The notes under the pieces were generated by a model. That model was not told the DNA's origin. It ran no database searches and worked only from the letters and a program-made list of their open reading frames with translations. From Phormidium sp. FACHB-1136 (GTDB lineage: Bacteria; Cyanobacteriota; Cyanobacteriia; Phormidesmidales; Phormidesmidaceae), in NCBI RefSeq assembly GCF_014697375.1, contig NZ_JACJRS010000046.1:1-46444 (forward strand): a stretch of DNA of 46,444 nucleotides, given 5' to 3'. This document shows positions 24,408-32,946 of this stretch, piece by piece (position 1 is the stretch's first letter; each line of letters starts with the position of its first letter). A program made the position numbers and the translations under genes.

Positions 24408-26243
24408 ATGAACCAGATGTGGGTGGAGACCAGTTGGCTGCTGCCGATCTATGGGCTGCTGGGGGTGGTGTTGGCACTGCCGTGGTCGATGGGCTTTATC
24501 CGCCGCACTGGGCCAAGGCCAGCGGCCTACCTCAACATTGCCATGACGCTGTTGGCCTTTGTCCATGGCCTGTTGGTGTTTCAGGCCATTTGGAATCAGG
24601 GTTCCCAGGAATTGATTTTCTCCTGGTTCAAATTTGCCGACCTGCATTTGGAATTGGCCTTCGATATCTCGGTGCTGAACCTGGGAGCGCTGGAGCTGAT
24701 TACCTTCCTCAGCCTGTTGGCCCAGGTTTTTGCCCTGGGATACATGGAAAAAGACTGGGCCTTGGCGCGGTTTTACTCGCTGATGGGCTTTTTTGAAGCG
24801 GCCATGAGCGGCCTAGTGCTGAGCGGGTCGCTGTTCGTCTCCTACTCGCTGCTGGAAATGCTGACCCTTTCGACCTACCTGTTGGTGGGCTTTTGGTATG
24901 CCCAGCCCTTGGTGGTGACGGCTGCCCGCGATGCCTTTTTGACCAAACGCATTGGCGATGTGCTACTGCTGATGGGGGTGGTAGCCCTGGCGGCAATGGC
25001 GGGCAGCCTGAACTTTAACGACCTCTACGGGTGGGTCAAAACCGAAAGCCTGTCGCCCCTGGTCGGGACGTTGCTGGGGCTGGCGCTGATTGCGGGGCCG
25101 ATTGGCAAATGTGCCCAGTTTCCGCTGCACCTGTGGCTGGATGAGGCCATGGAAGGGCCAAACCCGGCGTCGATTCTGCGCAATTCCGTCGTTGTCACCT
25201 GCGGAGCCTACGTGCTAATCCGGCTGCAACCGATTGTGGTGCTGTCCCCGGTAACGCTGGGGGTGTTGATTGCCCTGGGCAGCATTACGGCCATCGGTGG
25301 ATCCCTGGTGGCCCTGGCCCAGATTGACCTCAAGCGAACCCTGTCCTACTCCACCAGTGCTTATCTGGGCCTGGTCTTCGTGGCCGTTGGCACGGAATGG
25401 CCCGGTGTGGCGATTACCCTGCTGTTGACCCATGCGGTGGCCAAGGCGCTGCTGTTTATGGGGGTGGGCAGCATCATCACCACCACCACCAGCCAAAACC
25501 TGACGGAAATGGGGGGGCTGTGGTCACGGATGCCCGCCACCACTCTGGCCTTTGTGATTGGCTCCCTGGGCATGGTGGGAATTTTGCCCCTCGGTTGCTT
25601 CTGGGGGCTGCGGATGGGAGCGGATTTCCTCAGTCAAAGTTCGCCCCTGCTGGCCCTGGTCTTCCTTGTGGTGAACGGTTTAACGGCCTTAAATTTGACC
25701 CGTGTCTTCCGCCTAGTCTTTTTGGGGCAGGCCCAACCTAAAACTCGTCGTGCCCCAGAAGTTCCCTGGCCAATGGCCGTACCGATGGTGTCCCTGTCCA
25801 TCGTGACGCTGCTGGTGCCCGTGATGATGGCCCGGATGTCGCTGTTGCCGCCTGTGGAGTATTGGAACCTGCCTGTGACATTGCTGCTGGTGGCCTTTGG
25901 GGTGTCAGGGGTTGCCCTGGGGTCGGTGATTCCTCTCTCCAAGTCGCTGTCCCGGTCGCGCAATCGTCCGGTGCGAATTCTGCAAGACCTGCTGGCCTAC
26001 GATTTCTATACCGAACGGCTCTATGCCAACACCGTGGTCGCCGCCGTGGGTGGCCTGTCGCGATTCAGCAACTGGTTTGACCGCTACGTGGTGGATGGCC
26101 TGGTGAATGCCGTCGGTCTAGCCTCCCTCTTGGGCGGAGAAAGTTTGAAATATAGTGTGTCTGGCCAATCTCAACTGTATTTGTTCACCATCATGGCTGG
26201 TGTTGGCCTGATTGGCGTCTTCATGACCTGGAGCCTGTGGTAG
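24408..26243 (+). CDS. ndhF4: NDH-1 subunit NdhF of the CO2-uptake complex (F4 type likely)
   Basis: A 611-residue polytopic thylakoid protein of the NuoL/MrpA family. It forms the distal proton-pumping module of the special NDH-1 complexes that drive CO2 hydration. The antiporter core is visible: LMGFFEAAMSGLVLSGSLFV, GDVLLLMGVVAL, KCAQFPLHLWLDEAMEGP and ALAQIDLKRTLSYSTSAYLG, with conserved membrane lysines and glutamate. It overlaps no gene upstream and is 2 bp from ndhD. The F4 rather than F3 label rests on context: adjacency to ccm, no cupS, and a short Cup protein. Sequence alone does not prove it. Confidence 0.88.
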   Translation: MNQMWVETSWLLPIYGLLGVVLALPWSMGFIRRTGPRPAAYLNIAMTLLAFVHGLLVFQAIWNQGSQELIFSWFKFADLHLELAFDISVLNLGALELITFLSLLAQVFALGYMEKDWALARFYSLMGFFEAAMSGLVLSGSLFVSYSLLEMLTLSTYLLVGFWYAQPLVVTAARDAFLTKRIGDVLLLMGVVALAAMAGSLNFNDLYGWVKTESLSPLVGTLLGLALIAGPIGKCAQFPLHLWLDEAMEGPNPASILRNSVVVTCGAYVLIRLQPIVVLSPVTLGVLIALGSITAIGGSLVALAQIDLKRTLSYSTSAYLGLVFVAVGTEWPGVAITLLLTHAVAKALLFMGVGSIITTTTSQNLTEMGGLWSRMPATTLAFVIGSLGMVGILPLGCFWGLRMGADFLSQSSPLLALVFLVVNGLTALNLTRVFRLVFLGQAQPKTRRAPEVPWPMAVPMVSLSIVTLLVPVMMARMSLLPPVEYWNLPVTLLLVAFGVSGVALGSVIPLSKSLSRSRNRPVRILQDLLAYDFYTERLYANTVVAAVGGLSRFSNWFDRYVVDGLVNAVGLASLLGGESLKYSVSGQSQLYLFTIMAGVGLIGVFMTWSLW

Positions 26244-26245
26244 CG

Positions 26246-27832
26246 ATGCTGAGCGTACTGATTCTGATCCCGTTAGTTGGGGCTTTGGCGGTTATCCTCT
26301 GGCCCGGAAACATTACGGCCTTTACCGCCAAGCTAGTCAGCGGTCTCACCATTGGGTTGACGCTGCTGTGGGTCATCGTCCTGGCCACCCAGTTTGACAT
26401 CGCCACACCGGGCTTTCAGTTCGAGGAACTGCTGCCCTGGGTGGAGCCGCTGGGGCTGAGCTATCGCTTGGGTCTGGATGGCCTTTCCTTGCCCCTGCTG
26501 GCGGTGAATAGCCTGCTGGGGATTGTGGCGATCTACATCAGCGATCCCCAGCTACATCGGCCTCGGCTGTACTACGCCCTGATTCTGCTGATCAACGGTG
26601 CGGTGGCGGGGGCATTCCTCTCGGCTAACCTGCTGCTGTTCTTTATCTTTTACGAATTAGAACTGATTCCCCTTTATCTGCTGATCGCCATTTGGGGCGG
26701 AGCCAGACGGGGCTATGCGGCCACCAAGTTTTTAATTTATACGGCCCTATCAGGAATTTTGATCCTAGGCGCATTTCTGGGCCTGGTTTGGCTGTCGGGC
26801 AACACCAGCTTCGACTACGACAGCGGTTTGGCCACGGCCCTGCCCCTGGCGCAGCAAATCATCTTGCTGGTGGCCCTGTTGATTGGCTTTGGCATCAAGG
26901 TGCCCCTGTTTCCCTTCCATACCTGGTTGCCCGATGCCCACGTCGAGGCTTCGACCCCAGTATCCGTACTGCTGGCGGGGGTGTTGTTGAAGCTGGGCAC
27001 CTACGGCCTGGTGCGGTTTGGTCTGGGGCTATTCCCCGATGCCTGGATGGCCCTGGCTCCGGTGATGGCAACTTGGGCGGTGATCAGCGTGCTTTATGGA
27101 TCCCTGGCAGCCATTGCCCAAACGGACATGAAGAAAATGGTGGCCTATAGCTCCATCGGCCACATGGGCTATGTGCTGCTGGCGGCGGCGGCGTCCACGC
27201 CCCTCAGCATTGTGGGCACCGTGTTCCAAATGGTAAGCCATGGGCTGATTTCGGGGCTGCTGTTTTTGCTAGTGGGGGTGGTCTATCACACGACGGGCAC
27301 TCGCGATCTCACCGTGCTGCGGGGGCTGCTGAACCCCGAACGGGGCTTACCCTTCGTCGGTTCTCTGATGATTTTGGGGGTGATGGCCAGTGCGGGGATT
27401 CCCGGCATGGTGGGCTTTATCTCGGAATTCTTGGTGTTTCGCGGTAGTTTCCTGATTTTCCCGGTGCAAACGCTCCTGTGCATGGTGGGGTCAGGTCTCA
27501 CGGCAGTGTACTTCCTGCTGCTGGTGAATCGGGCGTTCTTTGGGCGACTGGCGGTGTCCCTCCCCAGTGCCTCGCCCCAGTTGGATGTTGACCTACCTAG
27601 TGTGACCTGGCGCGACCGCCTTCCTGCCCTGGCCTTGGCCAGTATGATCATCGCCTTTGGCCTTCAGCCCAACTGGATGGCCCGCTGGAGCGAACACACT
27701 ACCCTGGCCCTCCACGAGCCCTACCAAGGTTTTGTCCAGGCCAGCACCCTACGGTTAGCGCCCCTGAATGACTCCCTCGTTGCCGATACCCTGGTGCTGG
27801 ATGCCCCGGTGATTTCCCCGCTGCTGTCCTGA
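26246..27832 (+). CDS. ndhD4: NDH-1 subunit NdhD of the CO2-uptake complex (D4 type likely)
   Basis: A 528-residue polytopic membrane protein of the NuoM family, the second antiporter-like subunit of the CO2-uptake NDH-1 complex. Landmarks are FYELELIPLYLLIAIWGG, GFGIKVPLFPFHTWLPDAHV, EASTPVSVLLAGVLLKLGTY, AIAQTDMKKMVAYSSIGHMG and a late IPGMVGFISEFL. Catalytically important Glu and Lys positions in these segments are intact. ATG 26246 is chosen, two bases after the ndhF TAG, so translation is coupled; a GTG at 26237 lies inside ndhF. Confidence 0.9.
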   Translation: MLSVLILIPLVGALAVILWPGNITAFTAKLVSGLTIGLTLLWVIVLATQFDIATPGFQFEELLPWVEPLGLSYRLGLDGLSLPLLAVNSLLGIVAIYISDPQLHRPRLYYALILLINGAVAGAFLSANLLLFFIFYELELIPLYLLIAIWGGARRGYAATKFLIYTALSGILILGAFLGLVWLSGNTSFDYDSGLATALPLAQQIILLVALLIGFGIKVPLFPFHTWLPDAHVEASTPVSVLLAGVLLKLGTYGLVRFGLGLFPDAWMALAPVMATWAVISVLYGSLAAIAQTDMKKMVAYSSIGHMGYVLLAAAASTPLSIVGTVFQMVSHGLISGLLFLLVGVVYHTTGTRDLTVLRGLLNPERGLPFVGSLMILGVMASAGIPGMVGFISEFLVFRGSFLIFPVQTLLCMVGSGLTAVYFLLLVNRAFFGRLAVSLPSASPQLDVDLPSVTWRDRLPALALASMIIAFGLQPNWMARWSEHTTLALHEPYQGFVQASTLRLAPLNDSLVADTLVLDAPVISPLLS

Positions 27833-27887
27833 TCGTCAATTCCCCCCTTGCCCCCCTTGCCGATAGCCCTATCGAAACCTCGCAGCC

Positions 27888-29021
27888 ATGACCAACACCC
27901 TCCCCAAACCCGCGTCGGTTCATCCCCTAGAGCCGTTTATCGACCGTCTGCTGTCGGCGGATGCGTTGTTGCCCGACTCGGAAACCAACGTGTTAGAGGT
28001 GGTGGGCATTCTGAAAAGCTATGGAGTGGTGCTGGATGCCTACTCGAAAAACCTAATCTACATTGCCGACCACCAGTTTTTGGTGCTATTTCCCTTCTTT
28101 AAATACTTCAATGGCGAGGTGTCCTTCGGCAAACTACTCAAGCACTGGTGGCACGACCGCATCAACTTTGAGTACGCCGAATACTGCATGAAGGCCATGC
28201 TCTGGCACGGCGGCGGCAAAATGGACGAGTTTTTGGATTCCCAGGCATTTCTCGATCTCTGCCGCCAAGCCACCACCGCCAAAACCAAGGCCAATCCCCT
28301 GGTGCGCAGTATCAACGCGGTCTTCCCCGATTTCCTGACCGAGCAGGTGCGCCAACTCGCCTACTACAGCGCCCTGGGTCAATTTTGGCGGGTGATGAGC
28401 GATCTGTTCATCGACCTCTCCGATGCCTACGATGCCGGGACGGTGAAAACCATCCCCGAAGTGGTCGCCTTTATTAAAGCGGGCCTGGTTGCCGCCGCCA
28501 GCAATCCCATCACCTACAACGTCGAAATTAACGGCCAAACCTACGACCTCCTGCCCAAGTCGGCGGGGCTAACCTTTTTGATGGATGTGGCGGTGCCCTA
28601 CGTGGAGGCCGTCTTCTTTCGGGGTGCGCCGTTTTTGGGTACGGTCTCCTACAACGCCCAGGCCGACCAAATCCCCGCTGAGCAAAGCCGCTTCCAGTAC
28701 GGTGCCCTCTACGCCGACCCCATCCCCGTGGGCGGTGCAGGCATTCCCCCGACGCTGCTGATGCAGGACATGCGCCATTTTCTGCCAGACTATTTGACCG
28801 AATTCTATCTAGCCCACGGTCGCGGCCTAGACGATGTGCGGGTGAAGATTTGCCAAAGCTTCCAAAAGTCGATGTTCTGCGTCACCAGCGCCTCTCTGCA
28901 AGGGCTACTCCCCCACGCCGCCGACACCACCGACCCCCAAGAACAGGTCAACAACCGCACCTTTCTAGCCGCCTGGATGGATCGCCTGATCACCTCACGC
29001 CTGGATGTAGTGCAGCTTTAA
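27888..29021 (+). CDS. cupB: CO2 hydration protein, CupB/ChpX type
   Basis: A 377-residue hydrophilic protein that attaches to the NdhF/NdhD module and hydrates CO2 to bicarbonate in the light-driven uptake system. Conserved segments are LPDSETNVLEVVGILKSYGV, LIYIADHQFLVLFPFFKYF, LKHWWHDRINFEYAEYCM and AMLWHGGGKMDEFLDS. These His/Arg/Glu-rich regions include the expected zinc site. It is clearly shorter than I recall for CupA (about 440-450 residues) and near CupB length, and no cupS follows. That supports the constitutive NDH-1MS' complex. Gap to ndhD 55 bp; convergent with phoH. Confidence 0.85.
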   Translation: MTNTLPKPASVHPLEPFIDRLLSADALLPDSETNVLEVVGILKSYGVVLDAYSKNLIYIADHQFLVLFPFFKYFNGEVSFGKLLKHWWHDRINFEYAEYCMKAMLWHGGGKMDEFLDSQAFLDLCRQATTAKTKANPLVRSINAVFPDFLTEQVRQLAYYSALGQFWRVMSDLFIDLSDAYDAGTVKTIPEVVAFIKAGLVAAASNPITYNVEINGQTYDLLPKSAGLTFLMDVAVPYVEAVFFRGAPFLGTVSYNAQADQIPAEQSRFQYGALYADPIPVGGAGIPPTLLMQDMRHFLPDYLTEFYLAHGRGLDDVRVKICQSFQKSMFCVTSASLQGLLPHAADTTDPQEQVNNRTFLAAWMDRLITSRLDVVQL

Positions 29022-29124
29022 GGTCATCGACAACGTCCAGAGCAACAGGTTTTAACCAGCTTTCTAGGGAAGAGGATATACCCCGTTCCCATCGCCGATT
29101 CGCCCTGATTCTGACCAGATCCGA

Positions 29125-30099
29125 TTAGCTGGAGCGCTTAGCTTTTTGGGCGTCGTAGGTTTCGTAGGCGGCGACGATGCGCTGAACGAGGGGATGGCGC
29201 ACCACATCGCTTTGGCCAAGTTTGCAAAAGGCAATCCCCTCTACCCGCTGGAGGATCTGCTGAGCTACGGACAGCCCAGAGGCTTGGTAATCGGGTAGAT
29301 CGGTTTGGGTGGTATCCCCCGTCACCACCATACGGGAGTGGAACCCTAGGCGGGTCAGCACCATTTTCATTTGGGCGGGGGTGGTATTTTGGGCCTCGTC
29401 TAAAATCACGAAGGCATTGCTGAGGGTGCGTCCTCGCATGTAGGCCAAGGGAGCCACCTCAATAATGCCCCGCTCCATCAGGTTGGCAATTTTTTCGGGA
29501 TCGACCAGTTCATGGAGGGCATCGTAGAGGGGCCGCAGGTAGGGGTTCACCTTTTGCTGAAGATCCCCCGGCAAAAAGCCCAGCCGTTCCCCAGCTTCCA
29601 CCGCCGGACGGGTGAGAATCAGGCGCTCAAATTCGTTGTTGAGCAATGCCTGCACCCCAACCAGGGTGGCTAAAAAGGTTTTACCCGTCCCGGCTGGCCC
29701 CGCACAAAAAATGAGGTCGTGGCTACGCAGGGCTTTGATGTACTGTTTTTGGCGAAAGGTTTTAGCCCGCACGACTTCGCCCCGGCGGGTACGAGCCACC
29801 ACATCTTGGTGAATGGCCTGAAGTTCCTCCACCTGGTTGGTGTCGAGGGCATGACAGGCCGTCATAATGTCGGCACTAGTCACCGTTTGCCCTTGGCCCC
29901 AGATCGGCTCCAGGGCTTCCACCAAACGACGTGCCCGTTCTGCCGTGGCTTCGGTGCCTGAAATCAGCAGCTCTTGACCTCGCAGCACCAAGGTTGCGCC
30001 TGTCTGCTGGGTCAACAGTTTAAAGTTTTCACCTCGGTAGCCGGAGAGTGCAATGGCCCCATCGGGCCGAGGAATTTCAATCCGAACGGTGGAGGTCAT
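29125..30099 (-). CDS. phoH: PhoH-like ATPase
   Basis: A 324-residue protein from ATG 30099 (a start at 30120 is possible). It has an N-terminal KH-like region (about 1-85), then a P-loop ATPase domain. Walker A is FCAGPAGTGKTFLATL, Walker B FVILDEAQNTTPAQM, and the following sensor is MVVTGDTTQTDLPD. PhoH proteins are ATPases linked to RNA metabolism or phosphate stress. It is the last gene of rpsP-khpA-phoH, where the KH protein and ribosomal protein S16 precede it; that context points to RNA or ribosome function. Confidence 0.92.
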   Translation of the reverse strand: MTSTVRIEIPRPDGAIALSGYRGENFKLLTQQTGATLVLRGQELLISGTEATAERARRLVEALEPIWGQGQTVTSADIMTACHALDTNQVEELQAIHQDVVARTRRGEVVRAKTFRQKQYIKALRSHDLIFCAGPAGTGKTFLATLVGVQALLNNEFERLILTRPAVEAGERLGFLPGDLQQKVNPYLRPLYDALHELVDPEKIANLMERGIIEVAPLAYMRGRTLSNAFVILDEAQNTTPAQMKMVLTRLGFHSRMVVTGDTTQTDLPDYQASGLSVAQQILQRVEGIAFCKLGQSDVVRHPLVQRIVAAYETYDAQKAKRSS

Positions 30100-30155
30100 G
30101 ACCACAGCATGAAACGGCAAAAAGCCACAAACCCCATCGGGTAAGGCCGATGTAA

Positions 30156-30500
30156 CTAGGATTTGTGGCGTAGCTGAGGTTTTGGCTTTTGGGCGGGTTT
30201 CCGGGGAGGATGGCTACCGCGATGAGGGGTAGCTCCCTCCTGTTCCGATGCCCCGAAGACATCAAAATAAGCTGACCAGCCCCAAAGTGCTGCCGTGGCC
30301 CGCACCACGTTGCGAATCGCCTGGATGTTTCGTCCCCCTCGGCCAAAGACTTTGCCGCGCTCATCGCCGCTAAAGGCAACCCGAATCCAGACCTTAGCCT
30401 GCACAGCATTTTGCTCACAGTCAATGCGCAACGCTTCAGGAGCGTCTAGAAAGGGCTCTACCAAGAACTTGACCAGACCGGAAAAGTCGGGACTACTCAT
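30156..30500 (-). CDS. khpA: KH-domain RNA-binding protein (KhpA-like)
   Basis: A 114-residue protein whose first 80 residues form a single KH domain. The nucleic-acid-binding GxxG loop is seen in VFGRGGRNIQAIRNVVRATA. It starts with LVKFLVEPFLDAPEALRIDC, typical of the KhpA/YlqC family. The C-terminal 35 residues are a basic, Pro-rich tail not found in short homologues. It lies 20 bp after rpsP, the widely conserved rpsP-khpA order, suggesting an RNA chaperone role in translation. Confidence 0.92.
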   Translation of the reverse strand: MSSPDFSGLVKFLVEPFLDAPEALRIDCEQNAVQAKVWIRVAFSGDERGKVFGRGGRNIQAIRNVVRATAALWGWSAYFDVFGASEQEGATPHRGSHPPRKPAQKPKPQLRHKS

Positions 30501-30520
30501 GCTGTCGATCCGATACGGGA

Positions 30521-30775
30521 CTAGGCTTGAGCCTTCAGTTGCTCAAAAACGTTAGCCTTTTCGAGGATGTGTTTCACGGTTTTGGTGGGCTGTGCTCCCT
30601 GCTGCAAGCGGCGCACAATACCGGGCACATCCAGACGGGTTTCGTCGGTGCGGGGATTGTAGAAGCCCAGTTCCTCTAGGGGGCGACCATCGCGGCGGGC
30701 ATCGCTGTTGATGGCGACGATGCGGTAGCTAGCTTCTCTTTTTTTGCCAAAACGCTTCAGGCGGAGCTTAATCAT
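30521..30775 (-). CDS. rpsP: 30S ribosomal protein S16
   Basis: An 84-residue ribosomal protein that binds 16S rRNA in the body of the small subunit. The N-terminus [20 protein letters not shown] and the [13 protein letters not shown] and [12 protein letters not shown] segments are diagnostic. Length is typical. First gene of the rpsP-khpA-phoH operon. The 238 bp upstream, before psbN, contain no further gene that I can see. Confidence 0.98.
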   Translation of the reverse strand: MIKLRLKRFGKKREASYRIVAINSDARRDGRPLEELGFYNPRTDETRLDVPGIVRRLQQGAQPTKTVKHILEKANVFEQLKAQA

Positions 30776-31013
30776 AGGACAAGGGCAGCAAAATTTTAGG
30801 AGTGAAAACAGGTGGCCTTGAAGGCCGCTATGCCAAGCACAGGTTACCTATCATAGCACCGAACCGTGCTCCCTTCCCCAACGAATCGCTAAAAACCGAA
30901 CCACTTAAGCGGGGTGACGGCCTGTCGTAGCTAGAGCGGTTGGGGCTAGAGGCTTTGTAGCCGAGGCCCATTGCGGAATCCCTCGTCTAGCCAAGCTCCA
31001 TGGCCTACCGTTT

Positions 31014-31145
31014 TTAGTCTTCGTGTTCATCGAAGGGATCGGCCAGTTGCTTGGAGGGGGGGCCAAAGGAGAGATAGACGGCAAACCCCGTGACGGCGAC
31101 CAACACCGCTGCGACGGAAATAATAAGAACTGTTGCGGGTTCCAT
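31014..31145 (-). CDS. psbN: PsbN, photosystem II assembly factor
   Basis: A 43-residue single-membrane-span protein: MEPATVLIISVAAVLVAVTG continuing FAVYLSFGPPSKQLADPFDE and ending HED. That is the conserved PsbN pattern and length. In plants it is required for photosystem II assembly and repair rather than being a permanent subunit. It is encoded on the strand opposite psbH and divergent from it, the arrangement conserved from cyanobacteria to chloroplasts. Confidence 0.96.
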   Translation of the reverse strand: MEPATVLIISVAAVLVAVTGFAVYLSFGPPSKQLADPFDEHED

Positions 31146-31154
31146 AAACTTTAT

Positions 31155-31183
31155 GAGAGGTAGAAACCTCTCCATCATATAAT
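31155..31183. promoter_or_regulatory. psbN/psbH divergent region: 7-bp hairpin next to a TATAAT box
   Basis: GAGAGGT (31155-31161) and ACCTCTC (31166-31172) form a perfect hairpin with loop AGAA. A consensus -10 box TATAAT follows at 31178-31183, oriented to psbH, whose ribosome binding site GGAAGGA is at 31211-31217. No good -35 box lies at 17 bp; the hairpin arm occupies that place, which suggests activator-dependent or regulated initiation. Confidence 0.45.
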
Positions 31184-31220
31184 ATTACGAACTATTAAAG
31201 TATTGATAGCGGAAGGATCC

Positions 31221-31424
31221 ATGGCACAACGGACTTGGTTGGGAGATGTTCTCAAGCCCCTCAATTCTGAGTATGGGAAAGTAGCCCCTGGCTGGGGCAC
31301 CACACCCCTGATGGGGGTTTTCATTGGACTCTTTTTCGTCTTCTTGCTGATTATTCTCCAGCTCTACAACTCCTCCATCATCCTCGATAGCTTCGACGTT
31401 GATTGGCGCAGCATCGGCATGTAG
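31221..31424 (+). CDS. psbH: Photosystem II protein PsbH
   Basis: A 67-residue thylakoid protein with one membrane span (about 30-48, [20 protein letters not shown]). It stabilises the QB side of photosystem II near CP47. The N-terminus [20 protein letters not shown] and the C-terminal [13 protein letters not shown] are diagnostic. The ATG at 31221 has GGAAGGA four bases upstream. A strong terminator at 31465-31500 ends the short transcript. Confidence 0.98.
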   Translation: MAQRTWLGDVLKPLNSEYGKVAPGWGTTPLMGVFIGLFFVFLLIILQLYNSSIILDSFDVDWRSIGM

Positions 31425-31464
31425 GGTGGTTGGCCTAGGGCGAAACTGTTCAACCTAACCCCTT

Positions 31465-31500
31465 GGGCTAGTGCGGATGTTGTCCGAGCTAGCCCTTTTT
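31465..31500 (+). terminator. Intrinsic terminator of psbH
   Basis: GGGCTAG (31465-31471) pairs with CTAGCCC (31489-31495), with an additional CGG/CCG inside, followed by TTTTT (31496-31500). It is 40 bases after the psbH stop codon. Confidence 0.85.
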
Positions 31501-31627
31501 CGATGGCTGGTGTTCAGAATTGGGGCAGCGTTATTAGGAACAGCAACGGCGGATTACGATGGTTGCCCCGGCATAATGGGGAAAGACCGATGGTTGTGGT
31601 TTACCCGGTGCGGGTAGGAGTTGGTGT

Positions 31628-32017
31628 ATGAATGTGTTTGGTGTTGGCCTACCGGAGATGGCCGTGATTTTGGTCTTGGCCCTGCTGGTGTTTGGCCCCA
31701 AAAAACTGCCGGAGATTGGCCGTAGCCTGGGGAAGGCCATTAAGGGGTTCCAGGACGCCTCTAAGGAATTTGAGGAGGAATTTAAAAAGGAAGCCCAGCA
31801 GATCGAGAAGGTCGTCACCAGCCCCATGAAGGCTACCCTGGATCCCCAGCCCTCGAAGGTGTTATCTCCCCAGGAGAAGCCAGCGGAAATTGTGGTGGAC
31901 GCTGAACCAGCGGTGGTAGCCCAGGCGGCAGTGGAGGACTCTCCCGCTGAGACCAGTCTTCACGAAGAGACTCTCAAGGGCGAGAATGGCACTGCTGGCA
32001 ACTCCCCGGCCCAGTAA
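31628..32017 (+). CDS. tatA: Twin-arginine translocase subunit TatA/E
   Basis: A 129-residue protein with one N-terminal membrane helix (VGLPEMAVILVLALLVFG), the hinge FGPKKLPEIGRSLG and an amphipathic helix (AIKGFQDASKEFEEEFKKEA). The tail (about 65-129) is acidic and unstructured. TatA assembles the pore for folded proteins carrying an RR signal, such as the exported protein at 44907. The conserved Phe-Gly hinge favours TatA/E over TatB. A GGAG site precedes the ATG. Confidence 0.93.
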   Translation: MNVFGVGLPEMAVILVLALLVFGPKKLPEIGRSLGKAIKGFQDASKEFEEEFKKEAQQIEKVVTSPMKATLDPQPSKVLSPQEKPAEIVVDAEPAVVAQAAVEDSPAETSLHEETLKGENGTAGNSPAQ

Positions 32018-32125
32018 TTGACCCCTTTCCGGGGAATGGCACCTTCGTCTGCCCGGTAGGTTTACCGCTAGGGACAACAAGCGCCGACCCCACCCATCCC
32101 ATCTGTGTGATCTTGCGAACGCGCT

Positions 32126-32755
32126 ATGACTGATGCCGCTGTGACCCCAGAGCGTCTGCCGATTAGCCTGATTGTGGGGCTAGGCAACCCTGGCCCCAAA
32201 TATGCAGGCACCCGCCACAACATTGGCTTTGAGGTGGTGGATCGCCTCTCCAAGCGATGGGCGATTCCCCTCAAGGAGGAGCGTCGTTTTCAGGGAGAAT
32301 ACGGGGCTGGCATCGGCCTCCATCGCCAGAAAATCCATCTGCTCAAGCCGCTCACCTACATGAACCGTTCGGGACAGTCGATGCGGGCGGTGCTGGATTG
32401 GGTGAAGATCACCCCTGGTGCCGTGTTGGTGGTGTATGACGATATGGATCTACCTGTGGGAAAACTGCGGCTGCGGCTGGCGGGGTCGGCGGGGGGGCAC
32501 AATGGCATGAAATCGGCCATTGCCCATCTCAAAACCCAGGATTTTTGTCGGTTACGCATTGGCATTGGTGCCGCCCGCACCGAGGCCGAACGGGATCAGG
32601 CGGTGGTGTCCCATGTGTTGGGCAATTTCTCGAAGGCGGAGCGGCAGGTTATGGATGAGGTGGTGGATGTGGCCGTGCGGGCACTGGAAAAAAGCCTAAC
32701 CGATGGGGTTGAGAAGGCGATGAGTCTTTACAACAGCGTGACGGTAGGGGGCTAA
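32126..32755 (+). CDS. pth: Peptidyl-tRNA hydrolase
   Basis: A 209-residue enzyme that releases peptides from prematurely dissociated peptidyl-tRNA. The catalytic histidine is in GTRHNIGFEVVDRL, the conserved Asn in LTYMNRSGQSM, and the segment VVYDDMDLPVGKLRLRLAGS followed by GGHNGMKS is diagnostic. The first 15 residues are a short variable extension. It lies about 110 bp after tatA. Confidence 0.97.
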   Translation: MTDAAVTPERLPISLIVGLGNPGPKYAGTRHNIGFEVVDRLSKRWAIPLKEERRFQGEYGAGIGLHRQKIHLLKPLTYMNRSGQSMRAVLDWVKITPGAVLVVYDDMDLPVGKLRLRLAGSAGGHNGMKSAIAHLKTQDFCRLRIGIGAARTEAERDQAVVSHVLGNFSKAERQVMDEVVDVAVRALEKSLTDGVEKAMSLYNSVTVGG

Positions 32756-32762
32756 TCGCCAT

Positions 32763-32793
32763 GCCACGGTGGCTCGTCAATCCCCACCGTGGC
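32763..32793 (+). terminator. Perfect 10-bp hairpin after pth
   Basis: GCCACGGTGG (32763-32772) and CCACCGTGGC (32784-32793) are exact reverse complements with an 11-base loop, 7 bases after the pth stop. No T-run follows, so it may end or stabilise the transcript by structure alone. Confidence 0.45.
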
Positions 32794-32946
32794 TATACCT
32801 TGGCGAAAGGTTACAAAGTGCTAAGGCCATGTCGTCAACTGGTAGGCTAGGGTGAAGTAATGCTGCGAAAGCAGTCATCGCAAGGGGTTGACTTTGCCTG
32901 CGCACCCCTAGGGCGAGATTGCAATGACGGTTCTCTGGCTTGAACT

